A stretch of 64,000 nt of DNA, from NCBI RefSeq assembly GCF_002368335.1, contig NZ_AP018288.1, forward strand, positions 35,372-99,371. The letters are read 5' to 3'. The notes beneath the pieces are model-generated. The model was not told where the DNA came from. It was given only the letters and a program-made list of their open reading frames with translations, and made no database searches. Both the position numbers and the translations under genes were made by a program. Below, in pieces: positions 18,136-26,983 of the stretch (the stretch's first letter is position 1; every line of letters begins with the position of its first letter). The DNA is from Nostoc sp. NIES-4103 (GTDB lineage Bacteria; Cyanobacteriota; Cyanobacteriia; Cyanobacteriales; Nostocaceae).

Positions 18136-18168
18136 AATAAAAAACCCCAGCCATATGAACTGAGGTTA
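18136..18168 (-). terminator. Rho-independent terminator of psb34
   Basis: Read leftward, AACCTCAG pairs with CTGGGGTT across the loop TTCATATGG and is followed by a run of six T and ATTG. It lies about 55 bases past the psb34 stop codon. Confidence 0.75.
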
Positions 18169-18221
18169 GAGAGAGAAAACCAAATGTCGATGGGAGATAC
18201 CGATGCCAAACTTTAAAAATC

Positions 18222-18392
18222 CTAGCTAACACCCAAGGCAACCAAAACTAGAGTAGTAACGAAAATTACTGCAACCGCACCCAAGAGTGTGTAGCGACGT
18301 TGCTGTTCTGGTGAGGGATAAACAGCATAGTACATCTTAGGTTCAGTAGCGTAGTTGTTCAGGATGCCTTCTTCGTTAATAGTGGTGTACAT
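18222..18392 (-). CDS. psb34: Photosystem II assembly protein Psb34 (Ssl1498 family)
   Basis: This 56-residue protein starts MYTTINEEGILNNYATEPKM and ends with a single membrane helix (about 36-55, LLGAVAVIFVTTLVLVALGV). The N-terminal pattern (Y..EEG.LNN.A.EP..Y...P...Q..RY) is that of the Ssl1498 / light-harvesting-like family, identified as Psb34, which binds the CP47 side of photosystem II assembly intermediates near the site used by high-light-inducible proteins. It is predicted to be in the thylakoid membrane. It is short enough to be missed by ORF callers. The terminator at 18136-18168 closes the transcript. Confidence 0.8.
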   Translation of the reverse strand: MYTTINEEGILNNYATEPKMYYAVYPSPEQQRRYTLLGAVAVIFVTTLVLVALGVS

Positions 18393-18550
18393 AGTTTATT
18401 TATAAAATATTAATTTATGTAAATAAATATAACAATATTTTTACAAATAGTCAACAAGACTCGACACAAAAAGGTTGATAGCCTTGATAAGAGCTAGTAG
18501 TTACGGATAAGGAAGTCTAATAGCCTGCAAAAATCTTTTTGGCAGATGGG

Positions 18551-18583
18551 AAAAGGGTAAGGGTTTAAAACCCTTACCCTTTT
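18551..18583. terminator. Strong inverted repeat, probable terminator
   Basis: AAAAGGGTAAGGGTTT (18551-18566) and AAACCCTTACCCTTTT (18568-18583) are perfect complements separated by one base. A/T-rich ends on both sides suggest a bidirectional terminator between the IS element and psb34. Confidence 0.6.
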
Positions 18584-18739
18584 CTCTTTTCCCTTTACCC
18601 AATCCACACGGTCACTGCTGGTGTGTTGAGATCAGTTGAAGCGGCTTAAATATGTTGATATCTACGCAAGTGGTATTATCTAGCTTGAGTTTGAGTTCAG
18701 TACTGAGAGGGTGTTTGAAAAGTTTTGAGGGGTAAAAAT

Positions 18740-19740
18740 TTATGCCAAACGCCTGACCATGATGCGAATCATGGCAAGATAGATAAAAGTCTCAGAAGTT
18801 GGCGGTAATAGTTCATAATCTTTGTTCAAACGCCGATACCCAGTCAGCCAGCCCAAGGTTCTTTCTACTACCCAGCGTTTAGGTAACAAAACAAAACCCT
18901 TGTGTTCATGGGGTCGCAGTACAACTTGGACAATCCATCGGTACAAATGCATCACCCATTGCATAAAAGGGTTGCCATCGTAACCACCATCAACCCAGAT
19001 AGTAGAAAGACGTGAAACTGTATCTGCCATCTGTCTGACCTTGTTGAGTACTTGTTTTCTGCCTGAGCGTTCGTCTACACTAGCTGCTGTCACTAAAACT
19101 CGCAGTACTAAACCTAATGTATCCACGGTTAAAAACCGCTTGCGTCCTTTGACCTTTTTTCCAGCATCGTAGCCTACGTCTTGGCTTACCATCGCCGCAC
19201 TTTTAACACTAGGACTATCAATTATCGCTTCTGATGGGCTAACAAATCGCTCATTTTCTACCCGCACCCAACCTCTGAGTCGGTCATGGATGTTGAGCCA
19301 TGTTCCGTCAGTACGCCAATTGCGAAAGTAGGTATACACCGTTTGCCAATTGGGAAAGTCCCCCGGTAGGTTTGGCGCTTGTTCATCCTTGTGTCAATAC
19401 ATAAAAAATGGCGTTGAGTACCTCCCAAAGGGAGCAACGCGCAAAGAGCGTGAGATCATCGTGAAATGAGCGCTTGGGAGCGGGGGTAGCTGGGGGAGAA
19501 AAGAGAAAACATAGTCCTTTTTGCTACTTAAAATATAATAAATACACTTAATTTATTCCTCTTCCCCAGCCTCCCCAGCCTCCCCAGCTCCCCCAGCTCT
19601 GCCATCTCACTCTCCGAAGCGTTGCTCTCCTCCCAAAAGTCAACAACTGTGGGACAACCACCTTTTTTGGCTACTGGAATTAACGGTTCTAGTAATTCCC
19701 ATTGGTCTTTGGTCAAGTTACTGGAGTATGCTTTACTCAT
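18740..19740 (-). pseudogene. IS5-family transposase, interrupted and frameshifted
   Basis: The N-terminal part (from ATG 19740) reads MSKAYSSNLTKDQWELLEPL and then IPVAKKGGCPTVVDFWE. It is then cut by a 199-bp insertion (19430-19628) and resumes as EVLNAIFYVLTQG, followed by a frameshift of about one base near 19386. The rest is intact from LPGDFPNWQTVYTYFRNWR through AIIDSPSVKS (first catalytic Asp), IWVDGGYDG (second Asp) and RWVVERTLGWL (Glu with the E-R-T signature). The three acidic residues are therefore all encoded, but not in one frame. This copy cannot make a full transposase. Confidence 0.9.
19430..19628. mobile_element. 199-bp MITE-like insert with 9-bp target duplication
   Basis: CCTCCCAAA stands on both sides (19421-19429 and 19629-19637). 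The insert ends are GGGAGCAACGC on the left and GCGTTGCTCT on the right, imperfect inverted repeats. Removing the insert and one duplicate restores the transposase reading VDFWEVLNAIFYVLTQG. The interior carries CTCCCCAGC heptamer-like repeats and no gene. Confidence 0.85.
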
Positions 19741-19830
19741 TGCTCTCAATGGTGCTGTATGTACGTATTTACAGCTTATGCCCTGAGAGCTTTTTTTACT
19801 TAACTTACAACTTTTCAAACATCCTCTTAG

Positions 19831-20208
19831 TAATTACAGCATATTTATGTATATTATTTTTTAGTTTAAATTTTTGATACAGGAACGATGAGATAGGAAA
19901 ACCTGTTAATAGTTCCCTATTTTGTTTTCCCTCTGAAGATGTAATTATTTTATATCAAAAGAAATATTTATAAATTGTAATTATTTAATTGACTCAATGT
20001 ATTACAACGTAATCCTCTAGCTTGATTTCCAGAAAAATAAAGGATTAGATGACAGTAGGATAAATTAGGCAAACAAGGGAGCAAATGAGCATTAAGCTGT
20101 TCCGTATTTAAGTTGCATATCTAATTTGTGTGGACTGATGACTGATGTGGGTCATCAGTCAACGACCTTTACAGGTGATTATGCAATTTAGATGCGCTTT
20201 AGCTTAAC
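19831..20208. other. Intergenic stretch with one copy of a dispersed repeat
   Basis: No gene is seen. About 20110-20212 carries the TGACTGATG...CATCAGTCA palindrome followed by GATTATGCAATTTAGATGCGC and TTTAGCT. This is an inverted copy of the repeat that also occurs near 25035-25125, 27975-28110 and 35500-35765. Confidence 0.5.
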
Positions 20209-20216
20209 GTGAGTTC

Positions 20217-20458
20217 GATGAACCTCTCCCCAACCCCTCTGTCTTGAAAAGTTCTGATGGTCGGAAACCTCCAATCAGACTTTTCGCTCCGACGCACAGA
20301 GGTGGCTTTAACATCTTCGGTAAAAAATTAAAAATCAAGCTTTTAAAGCCTCTGATGCCACATGCGCTCGTCTGTCGGCAAAGCGCGCTCTTCGCAGTGG
20401 CTCCTCCTTTCAGGGGAGAGGAATGGAAGCGGGGTCTTTTGAATCTGTCGAACTCACG
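20217..20458. mobile_element. CGTGAGTTCGA-family element with internal inserts
   Basis: The ends are ACGTGAGTTCGATGAACC and TGTCGAACTCACG, flanked by a perfect 8-bp duplication TTAGCTTA (20209-20216 and 20459-20466). Compared with the 154-bp copy at 35518-35671, it carries two extra internal blocks (about 20243-20300 and 20355-20410), one containing GGTCGGAAACCTCCAATCAG. It has inserted into the dispersed repeat ending GCGCTTTAGCT. Confidence 0.85.
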
Positions 20459-20466
20459 TTAGCTTA

Positions 20467-20733
20467 GTTGCTAAATCATGGCTCAGATATGTAAGACAAA
20501 AAATAAAATTAAGTGGAAAAATAACTCGGTATGATGCTGAAGTCTGTTACCTTCCTGTAAAGGTCATGCTCGGCATTTAATCAGGTTTATTTAAAATTTG
20601 AGTAAATGTATTACATCATTGCTCATACCTATTTTCAATTTACTTATGACAATATTTGTCATGGGTAAGATGCACCTGATTTCAAGAGACGACTAAACTA
20701 TCATACTGATGAATTTGTACAAATCATTTTGTA
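20467..20733. other. Upstream region of the phosphoketolase gene
   Basis: No gene is seen in this AT-rich stretch. It should hold the phosphoketolase promoter; I could not place promoter boxes with confidence. Confidence 0.4.
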
Positions 20734-20745
20734 ATGGAGTTTGAT

Positions 20746-23127
20746 ATGACTTTAGCAACTCCTCCACAGACGAAGCCTTTAACTGATGAAGAACTGTATA
20801 AAATGAATGCCTACTGGCGTGCAGCCAATTATCTTTCAGTAGGGCAAATATATCTCCTTGACAATCCACTACTGTTAGAACCGCTGAAGTTGGAACATGT
20901 CAAACCCCGACTACTCGGACACTGGGGAACAACACCAGGGTTGAACTTCATTTATGTCCACCTCAACCGAGTAATCAATAAGTATGATTTGAACACCATA
21001 TACATTGCCGGGCCTGGTCATGGAGGCCCCGGATTGGTAGCTAATACTTACCTAGAAGGCACTTATAGCGAGTACTACCCCAACATTTCCCAAGATACTG
21101 AGGGAATCAAAAAACTTTTCAAACAGTTTTCATTCCCAGGTGGTATTCCTAGCCATGCTGCACCGGAAACCCCAGGTTCTATCCATGAAGGCGGTGAACT
21201 GGGTTATGCTCTTGTCCATGCCTACGGTGCTGCTTTTGACAATCCTGATTTGATAGTTGCAGCTGTTGTCGGTGATGGTGAGGCTGAAACTGGTGCTTTA
21301 GCTACTAGCTGGCATTCTAACAAGTTTCTCAATCCTGTTCATGATGGTGCAGTACTTCCGATTCTGCATCTTAATGGGTATAAAATTGCTAACCCAACTT
21401 TATTATCACGATTGAGCCATGAAGAGCTAGAAAGTTTATTTGTGGGTTATGGTTACAAACCATACTTTGTAGAAGGCTCAGAACCCGCAGATGTCCACCA
21501 ACAAATGGCGGCAACTCTAGACACCATAATTACGGAAATTCAAAGCATCCAGAGAGAAGCCCGCGTCCATGGTTTTAGCCAGCGCCCGCAGTGGCCCATG
21601 ATAATCTTACGCACCCCCAAAGGTTGGACAGGCCCGAAAGAAGTAGATGGGAAAAAGACAGAAGATTACTGGCGATCGCACCAAGTTCCCTTAAGCGAGA
21701 TTGCCAAAAAGCCAGAACACCTGCAAATTCTGGAAGAGTGGTTGAAAAGTTACAAACCAGAAGAACTTTTTGACACCAACGGTAAGCTAATTCCCGAACT
21801 AGCAGAACTGGCCCCCAAAGGACACCGCCGCATGGGAGACAATCCCCACGCTAACGGCGGTATTCTCCTGCGTGACCTGAAGTTACCTAACTTCCAAGAC
21901 TATGCTGTAGATATCCTCCAACCAGGCAAAATAGAAGCGGAAGCAACCAGGGTGACAGGAAAATTCCTGCGGGATGTCATACAACTCAACCAAGAATCCC
22001 ATAACTTCCGTATCTTCGGCCCCGATGAAACCCAATCCAATCGCTTGGATGCCGTATTTGAAGTTACAGACCGGACTTGGGTAGCCCAGATTCTCCCAGA
22101 AGACGAACATTTGTCTCCCAATGGTCGGGTGATGGAAATCCTCAGCGAAACTAGTTGTCAAGGATGGTTAGAAGGCTATTTACTTACAGGTCGCCACGGC
22201 TTCTTCTCCTGCTACGAGGCATTCATCCACATCATTGACTCAATGTTCAACCAGCACGCCAAGTGGCTGAAAACTACCCTTGACATTCCTTGGCGTAGAC
22301 CAATTGCTTCTCTCAACTACTTGCTTACTTCCCACGTTTGGCGACAAGACCACAACGGTTTTTCTCACCAAGACCCTGGTTTTATCGACCATGTAGTCAA
22401 CAAAAAATCAGAAGTCATTCGCGTATATCTCCCCCCCGATGCCAACACCTTGCTGTCGGTGACAGACCATTGTCTCAGAAGCCGTCACTATGTCAACGTT
22501 ATTGTTGCAGGTAAGCAACCTGCATTGCAATATTTAGATATAGACGCAGCAATCAAACACTGCACCAAAGGCATTGGAATTTGGGAATGGGCAAGCAATG
22601 ACCAAGATAGCGAACCCGATGTGGTGATGGCTTGTGCTGGGGATGTTCCCACCTTAGAAACCTTAGCTGCTGTAGACATATTGCGGCAGAACTTCCCTGA
22701 GTTGAAGGTGCGGGTAGTCAACGTAGTGGATTTGATGACACTACAGCCAAAAAGTGAGCATCCCCACGGTTTAAGCAATAAAGACTTCGACACGATTTTC
22801 ACCACTGACAAACCGATTATCTTCGCTTTTCATGGCTATCCTTGGTTGATTCATCGCCTAACTTATCGCCACACCAACCACAATAACCTGCATGTACGCG
22901 GTTACAAGGAAGAGGGAACTACTACAACTCCCTTTGATATGGTTGTACTTAACGACCTCGATCGCTTCCATCTAGTGATGGACGTAATCGATCGCGTACC
23001 AAAACTAGGTTATAAAGCAGCTTATGTCAAACAGCGCTTGCAAGATAAGCTGATCGAACACAGGCATTACATCGCTAAGTACGGCGAAGACATGCCAGAG
23101 ATTCGTGACTGGAAGTGGCCGTATTAA
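20746..23127 (+). CDS. xfp: Xylulose-5-phosphate/fructose-6-phosphate phosphoketolase
   Basis: Phosphoketolase cleaves xylulose-5-phosphate (or fructose-6-phosphate) with phosphate to acetyl phosphate plus a sugar phosphate, using thiamine diphosphate in the cytosol. The 793-residue protein has the family landmarks LLGHWGTTPGLNFIYVHLNR, GPGHGGPGLVANTYLEG, FSFPGGIPSHAAPETPGSIHEGGELGYAL, the ThDP motif VVGDGEAETGALATSWHSNK, and C-terminal LTSHVWRQDHNGFSHQDPG. The ATG at 20746 is chosen because GGAG lies six bases upstream; an in-frame ATG four codons earlier has none. KDPG aldolase follows, so this may be a locus for alternative sugar catabolism. Confidence 0.96.
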   Translation: MTLATPPQTKPLTDEELYKMNAYWRAANYLSVGQIYLLDNPLLLEPLKLEHVKPRLLGHWGTTPGLNFIYVHLNRVINKYDLNTIYIAGPGHGGPGLVANTYLEGTYSEYYPNISQDTEGIKKLFKQFSFPGGIPSHAAPETPGSIHEGGELGYALVHAYGAAFDNPDLIVAAVVGDGEAETGALATSWHSNKFLNPVHDGAVLPILHLNGYKIANPTLLSRLSHEELESLFVGYGYKPYFVEGSEPADVHQQMAATLDTIITEIQSIQREARVHGFSQRPQWPMIILRTPKGWTGPKEVDGKKTEDYWRSHQVPLSEIAKKPEHLQILEEWLKSYKPEELFDTNGKLIPELAELAPKGHRRMGDNPHANGGILLRDLKLPNFQDYAVDILQPGKIEAEATRVTGKFLRDVIQLNQESHNFRIFGPDETQSNRLDAVFEVTDRTWVAQILPEDEHLSPNGRVMEILSETSCQGWLEGYLLTGRHGFFSCYEAFIHIIDSMFNQHAKWLKTTLDIPWRRPIASLNYLLTSHVWRQDHNGFSHQDPGFIDHVVNKKSEVIRVYLPPDANTLLSVTDHCLRSRHYVNVIVAGKQPALQYLDIDAAIKHCTKGIGIWEWASNDQDSEPDVVMACAGDVPTLETLAAVDILRQNFPELKVRVVNVVDLMTLQPKSEHPHGLSNKDFDTIFTTDKPIIFAFHGYPWLIHRLTYRHTNHNNLHVRGYKEEGTTTTPFDMVVLNDLDRFHLVMDVIDRVPKLGYKAAYVKQRLQDKLIEHRHYIAKYGEDMPEIRDWKWPY

Positions 23128-23130
23128 GCT

Positions 23131-23505
23131 AGGGGAGTAGGGAGTGGGGAGTAGGGTGGATGAGGGGGATGAGGGGGATGAGGGAGATGAGGGAGATGAG
23201 GGGGATGAGGGGGATGGGGAGAAGTAACTAAATTCCCAATTCCCCTTCGGGTTCGCCAGTCGCTCATGGGGGACTCGGGGCCCCCGCGACCGAAAGGGAG
23301 TGGGGATTGGGGGAGAACCCCCAAGACCGCGCTGGCTCACCAATTCCCAATTACCAATTACCAATTCCCAATGCCCAATGCCCCATGACGCCAGTCGCCT
23401 CAAGTCGGCAAAGCCGCCCACGGCGCTGGCTCCCCAATGCCCAATGCCCCATGCCCAATTCCCAATTCCCAATTCCCAATTCCCCATTCCCAATTCCCTA
23501 TTAAC
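23131..23505. repeat. STRR arrays with nested palindromic inserts
   Basis: Bases 23131-23222 carry GGGAGTA and GATGAGGG repeats. Bases 23228-23500 carry CCCAATT / CCCAATG heptamers. Two palindromic pieces interrupt them: about 23245-23335, with GGGGGACTCGGGGCCCCC, and about 23388-23432, with GCCAGTCGCC...GGCGCTGGC. The array is read in frame with the downstream aldolase and gives a false N-terminal extension. Confidence 0.85.
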
Positions 23506-23506
23506 A

Positions 23507-24139
23507 ATGCCTGATCAATTTTGGTTATCCCAGTTGCAAAAACACCGAGCGATCGCAGTTATCCGCGCCCCAAAAATAGAACTGGGACTGCAAATGGCTA
23601 TGGCTGTGGCATCTGGAGGAATGCAGCTAATTGAGATTACCTGGAATAGTGATGGCGCACCAGAATTAATTAGTCAACTACGTTCTAAATTACCTGACTG
23701 TATTATTGGTACTGGAACACTGTTCAATGTGCAACAACTGCAAGCTGCGATCGCATCTGGGGCACAGTTCCTCTTCACACCCCACGTTGATCCTGTGATG
23801 ATTCATACGGCAGTTGTCAGCAATATCCCTATTATCCCTGGTGCCCTTACCCCTACTGAAATTATTACTGCCTGGACTCAAGGCGCTAGCGCCTTGAAGG
23901 TTTTCCCTGTACAAGCAGTGGGAGGGGCTAGTTATATCAAAAGTTTACAAGGGCCGCTGGGTCACATTCCCTTGATTCCTACTGGCGGCGTCACCCTGGA
24001 AAATGCCAAGGAATTTTTACAAGCAGGAGCAATTGCTGTGGGTTTAAGTAGCGAATTGTTTCCTCAAAAGCTGGTTATAGATAGAAATTGGGAAGCGATC
24101 GCTCAAAAAGCCAGTAACTTGATGCAACAGTTAGCCTAA
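23507..24139 (+). CDS. eda: KDPG/KHG aldolase
   Basis: The 210-residue class I aldolase splits 2-keto-3-deoxy-6-phosphogluconate to pyruvate and glyceraldehyde-3-phosphate, the last step of the Entner-Doudoroff route. Family landmarks are AVIRAPK near 17-23, IEITWNS with Glu43, GTGTLF (68-73), FTPHVDP (90-96), PGALTPTE (111-118) and SALKVFP with the Schiff-base Lys131, then PTGGVTLENA. The frame stays open 69 codons upstream through heptamer repeats, giving an artificial QFPIPNS repeat, so the ATG before PDQFWLSQL is taken as start. The gene follows xfp directly. Confidence 0.93.
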   Translation: MPDQFWLSQLQKHRAIAVIRAPKIELGLQMAMAVASGGMQLIEITWNSDGAPELISQLRSKLPDCIIGTGTLFNVQQLQAAIASGAQFLFTPHVDPVMIHTAVVSNIPIIPGALTPTEIITAWTQGASALKVFPVQAVGGASYIKSLQGPLGHIPLIPTGGVTLENAKEFLQAGAIAVGLSSELFPQKLVIDRNWEAIAQKASNLMQQLA

Positions 24140-24246
24140 GATAGAGTGAAATTATACAATCTATATACTTATAATAGAAGGAAAGGGCTAGAGATTAAAT
24201 TTTAAATCTGAAAAATCTCTTTCAACTTCGTCATCTGAAGGTATCT

Positions 24247-24762
24247 ATGATGAAAAATCTAATTAATACTAACTGGATACGTCACTTAAAAATATTCGTT
24301 GCAGGCACAGCACTTTCCTTGAGTGTGATTGGTGCTGGAACTAATCAAGCTTGGGCGGCTTCAGATAAACAGACAATTAAACAAACCATCCAGACTTTAC
24401 AACAATCCGATCAACGCTGGATTCAAATTAATCTTTCAAAGCAGCGATTAACAGCTTGGGAAGGTGGAAAACCTGTTTATTCTGTCGTAATTTCTTCAGG
24501 CAAAAAATCTACTCCGACTCGCGTTGGCAGTTTTAAAATTCAATCCAAGTACAAAACTACCCGAATGCGCGGAGAAGACTACGACGTTCCTAACGTTCCT
24601 CATGCGATGTTTTACCAAGGAAACTATGGTATTCATGGTGCATATTGGCATAAACGTTTTGGAACTCCAGTCAGCCACGGCTGTGTTAATGTTGCACCGA
24701 ATCATGCCAAGTGGCTATTCAAATGGGCATCTTTAGGGACACCAGTAGTCATTCATAAGTAG
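24247..24762 (+). CDS. L,D-transpeptidase (YkuD), exported
   Basis: The 171-residue protein has a signal peptide (about 1-38, ending near QAWAAS) and a YkuD domain (about 57-170). The active-site segment is IHGAYWHKRFGTPVSHGCVN with His130, His144 and catalytic Cys146. Such enzymes form 3-3 cross-links in peptidoglycan or attach proteins to it. A closely related paralogue lies about 0.9 kb downstream on the same strand. The translation start may be either of two adjacent ATG codons. Confidence 0.92.
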   Translation: MMKNLINTNWIRHLKIFVAGTALSLSVIGAGTNQAWAASDKQTIKQTIQTLQQSDQRWIQINLSKQRLTAWEGGKPVYSVVISSGKKSTPTRVGSFKIQSKYKTTRMRGEDYDVPNVPHAMFYQGNYGIHGAYWHKRFGTPVSHGCVNVAPNHAKWLFKWASLGTPVVIHK

Positions 24763-24767
24763 TTTTT

Positions 24768-24900
24768 GGGAATTGGGCATTGGGAATTGGGAATTGGGAA
24801 TTGGGAATTGGGAATTGGGAATTGGGAAAAAGAAGTTATTTTCAACTTCTCCCTCATCCTCCTCATCTCCCTTATCCCCCTCATCCCCAGTCCCTAATAA
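24768..24900. repeat. STRR array (GGGAATT)n and CTCATCCCC repeats
   Basis: About eight copies of GGGAATT occupy 24768-24827, followed by CCTCATC-type repeats to about 24893. An open frame across them reads GIGNWELGIGNWELGIG, which is repeat translation, not a gene. Confidence 0.9.
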
Positions 24901-25289
24901 CCAGAAATCAAGACAATTGAGCGATTTTGGGAGAACTTTCAGCAGGAAATCTCCGGACTTAGAATTACTAAAGTTGAAATAAATAATAGAAGAGGAGACT
25001 GATATTCAGCTGTGCCACATCATAGTTGCATATTATAGTGTTGACTTATGACAGATAACTGTTGACTGTCAGGCGGCAACAACTATCATAAGTGACTATG
25101 TAATTGAGATGTGTTTTAGCTGAGCAGCCTCAAAGATATAAGCGTAAATCCTGGCAAATCCTGTTTGAAATTACTTAAATTGTGAGTGCGATGTCTACGC
25201 AGTTAACACCATCAAATCTGCAAACTAGCGATCGCACCAGACAAGACTATTGGAAGCATGAGAGTAAACTTTTTACTTCCATGTCTCTG
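24901..25289. other. Intergenic region with one dispersed-repeat copy
   Basis: About 25035-25125 is a copy of the dispersed repeat (GTTGACTTATGACAG ... GTAATTGAGATGTGTTTTAGCT). I see no gene in the remainder. Confidence 0.5.
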
Positions 25290-25297
25290 TAATATTA

Positions 25298-25486
25298 ACA
25301 TGAGTTTGATGACCTCTCTCTCCTGGCCTCCCTCTTTTAAAAGGCGTACTCCTTCCAAGAAGCAAGCGATCGCGTTGCGTCTGGGTAAGGAGAGGGAGGA
25401 GGAACGAAAAAATAAGGGTTTTACTCCCCTCTCCTTGTAGGAGAGGGGTTGGGGGAGAGGTTAAAACAGCACTTGTCGAACTCACG
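25298..25486. mobile_element. CGTGAGTTCGA-family element, complete
   Basis: The ends are ACATGAGTTTGATGACC on the left and CTTGTCGAACTCACG on the right. The flanks both contain TAATATTA, but displaced by one base, so the target duplication is less clear than in other copies. The interior matches 9069-9205 in reverse orientation and carries a GCGATCGC site. Confidence 0.8.
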
Positions 25487-25636
25487 TTAATATTACTTAC
25501 CGTTGCAATTTATTCTTTGCTGCTTTCCTGCTCTTCTGCTCCCCTGTTGTCTAAACGATAATCTTCAGGTGGAAAAGGAGTAGGGCTGCTCTCAATCTGC
25601 TCAAACAAGTAAACTTAAGATAGAAGGTGATGCAAC

Positions 25637-26161
25637 ATGCAAAGTTGGATACGTTGCTCAAGAACTTTCTGTGCAGGTGTGGTGTTAATCGTGGCAACTT
25701 TAGTCTCTTGTTTGCCACCAACGGCAGCTAACCATAACTCTGCTACAGCCAATGCAGCATCGCTAGAGAACGATAGCATCACTATCTCTGAAGACCAACA
25801 AAAATCCCAACCTCGTAGGATTGAAATTGACTTATCCGAGCAACGCTTACGTGCATGGGAAGGTAAAAAACTAGTATATTCATTCCGCATTTCCACAGGA
25901 AAGCGCTCAACTCCCACACCCATAGGTAGCTTTCGCATTAATTCTAAATATCGTACAAATAGAATGCGAGGCAGGGGCTACGATATTCCTGATGTTCCTT
26001 ACACAATGTATTTTCATCGAGGCTATGCTATTCACGGTGCTTACTGGCATAACCGTTTTGGCACTCCAGTAAGTCATGGTTGCGTGAATTTGCCAGTTAA
26101 ATTAGCTCGCAAGCTTTACAACTGGACTTCAATAGGTACTTTAGTAGTAGTGCGTAAATAG
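25637..26161 (+). CDS. L,D-transpeptidase (YkuD), possible lipoprotein
   Basis: This 174-residue protein is a paralogue of the one at 24247-24762, nearly colinear through the YkuD domain (about 60-173). It has IHGAYWHNRFGTPVSHGCVN containing His133, His147 and catalytic Cys149. The N-terminus differs: a hydrophobic segment ends in LVSC (22-25), which fits a lipobox with Cys25. If so, this copy is membrane-anchored while its neighbour is free in the periplasm. The spacer between them holds repeats, so the two are probably transcribed separately. Confidence 0.9.
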   Translation: MQSWIRCSRTFCAGVVLIVATLVSCLPPTAANHNSATANAASLENDSITISEDQQKSQPRRIEIDLSEQRLRAWEGKKLVYSFRISTGKRSTPTPIGSFRINSKYRTNRMRGRGYDIPDVPYTMYFHRGYAIHGAYWHNRFGTPVSHGCVNLPVKLARKLYNWTSIGTLVVVRK

Positions 26162-26248
26162 AGTGCTAAGTGCTCAGTGAGTTAGGAGGCGCGGAGTTAG
26201 GAGTTAGTTGTCAGTTGTCTCTTATCTCCCCTGCTCCCTATCTTTCCC

Positions 26249-26467
26249 TCAAGCTCTGGATGTTGGTTTCAAAAATACCCATGCGACGAAGAATGTAGCC
26301 GCTGTAAATAGTTGCGTCAGATCTAAAGCAGATAGATAGCCATCTGCAAATGAAGCAATACTGCGATCGGTAATACCAAATACCCAAGATGAGAGGCCAA
26401 ACAGCCAAATCCCATTTTTGAGATATCCTACGAATTCCTTAGAGTCTGATTGTTGCTGGTCTTTCAT
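26249..26467 (-). CDS. Small hypothetical membrane protein
   Basis: The 72-residue protein has a polar N-terminus (MKDQQQSDSKEFVGYLKNG), then two hydrophobic stretches (about 20-36 and 50-67, the latter LTQLFTAATFFVAWVFL). An AGAGG ribosome binding site lies about five bases before the ATG, which supports a real gene. No family is recognised. It converges on the second L,D-transpeptidase gene. Confidence 0.55.
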   Translation of the reverse strand: MKDQQQSDSKEFVGYLKNGIWLFGLSSWVFGITDRSIASFADGYLSALDLTQLFTAATFFVAWVFLKPTSRA

Positions 26468-26983
26468 GATCCTCTGTTGTTTTAGTGAAGAATCTGCTGA
26501 TTTATGAGAAATACTGCAAGTAAAAACTTTTTTCGACTCCTGGGATTGGATCTATACCTATATTAATAAATATTTCAGAAACTTGACTTCACTACCTAAA
26601 GGTACATCTGCTTTTTTTGACATTCTTCCTTTGGATCTGTCATGACCAAAAAGCTGTAATGCTGGAATTGAAAAAATTGTAAGTATAATATTGAAAATTT
26701 ACTTCATATAAACGTAATAAAACTATATAAAACTTTATTTTTTAGATTTAAAATACTTCTTAAGGTGGATGCTATTTTATGTTGTACGTATTTTCTGCAA
26801 TGGTGCAGGGATGCACAGGTATAAACCTACGGATAATAAAAAAGTGGTAAATGTATTTATTTAGAGATTTCTTCGTTCAAATACTTTCCCTTTGTCTGTT
26901 GAGACTTCTTCCTTAAGATACTGATCGCTCAAGGGTAAAACCTAGTTCAATCAAAGAATGACAGAAATCAATCAATTTAGTTA
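26468..26983. other. Long intergenic region, nothing recognised
   Basis: These 516 bases separate a leftward and a rightward gene and should hold both promoters. The sequence is AT-rich. I see no repeat, hairpin or coding frame that I can support. Confidence 0.5.

Larger units (their letters stand above)
18703..19830 (-). mobile_element. IS5-type insertion sequence, defective
   Basis: The left end GAGGGTGTTTGAAAAGTT (18707-18724) and the right end AACTTTTCAAACATCCTC (19809-19826) are inverted repeats differing at one base. The similarity extends outward to CTRA on both sides. They enclose a broken IS5-family transposase gene read leftward. The same terminal motif, with no transposase, reappears at 43062-43232. 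Confidence 0.85.

Noticed and set aside
25290..25495. Clean target duplication around the element at 25298
   Set aside because: Both flanks contain TAATATTA but shifted by one base in a palindromic AT site, so I do not count it with the three perfect cases.
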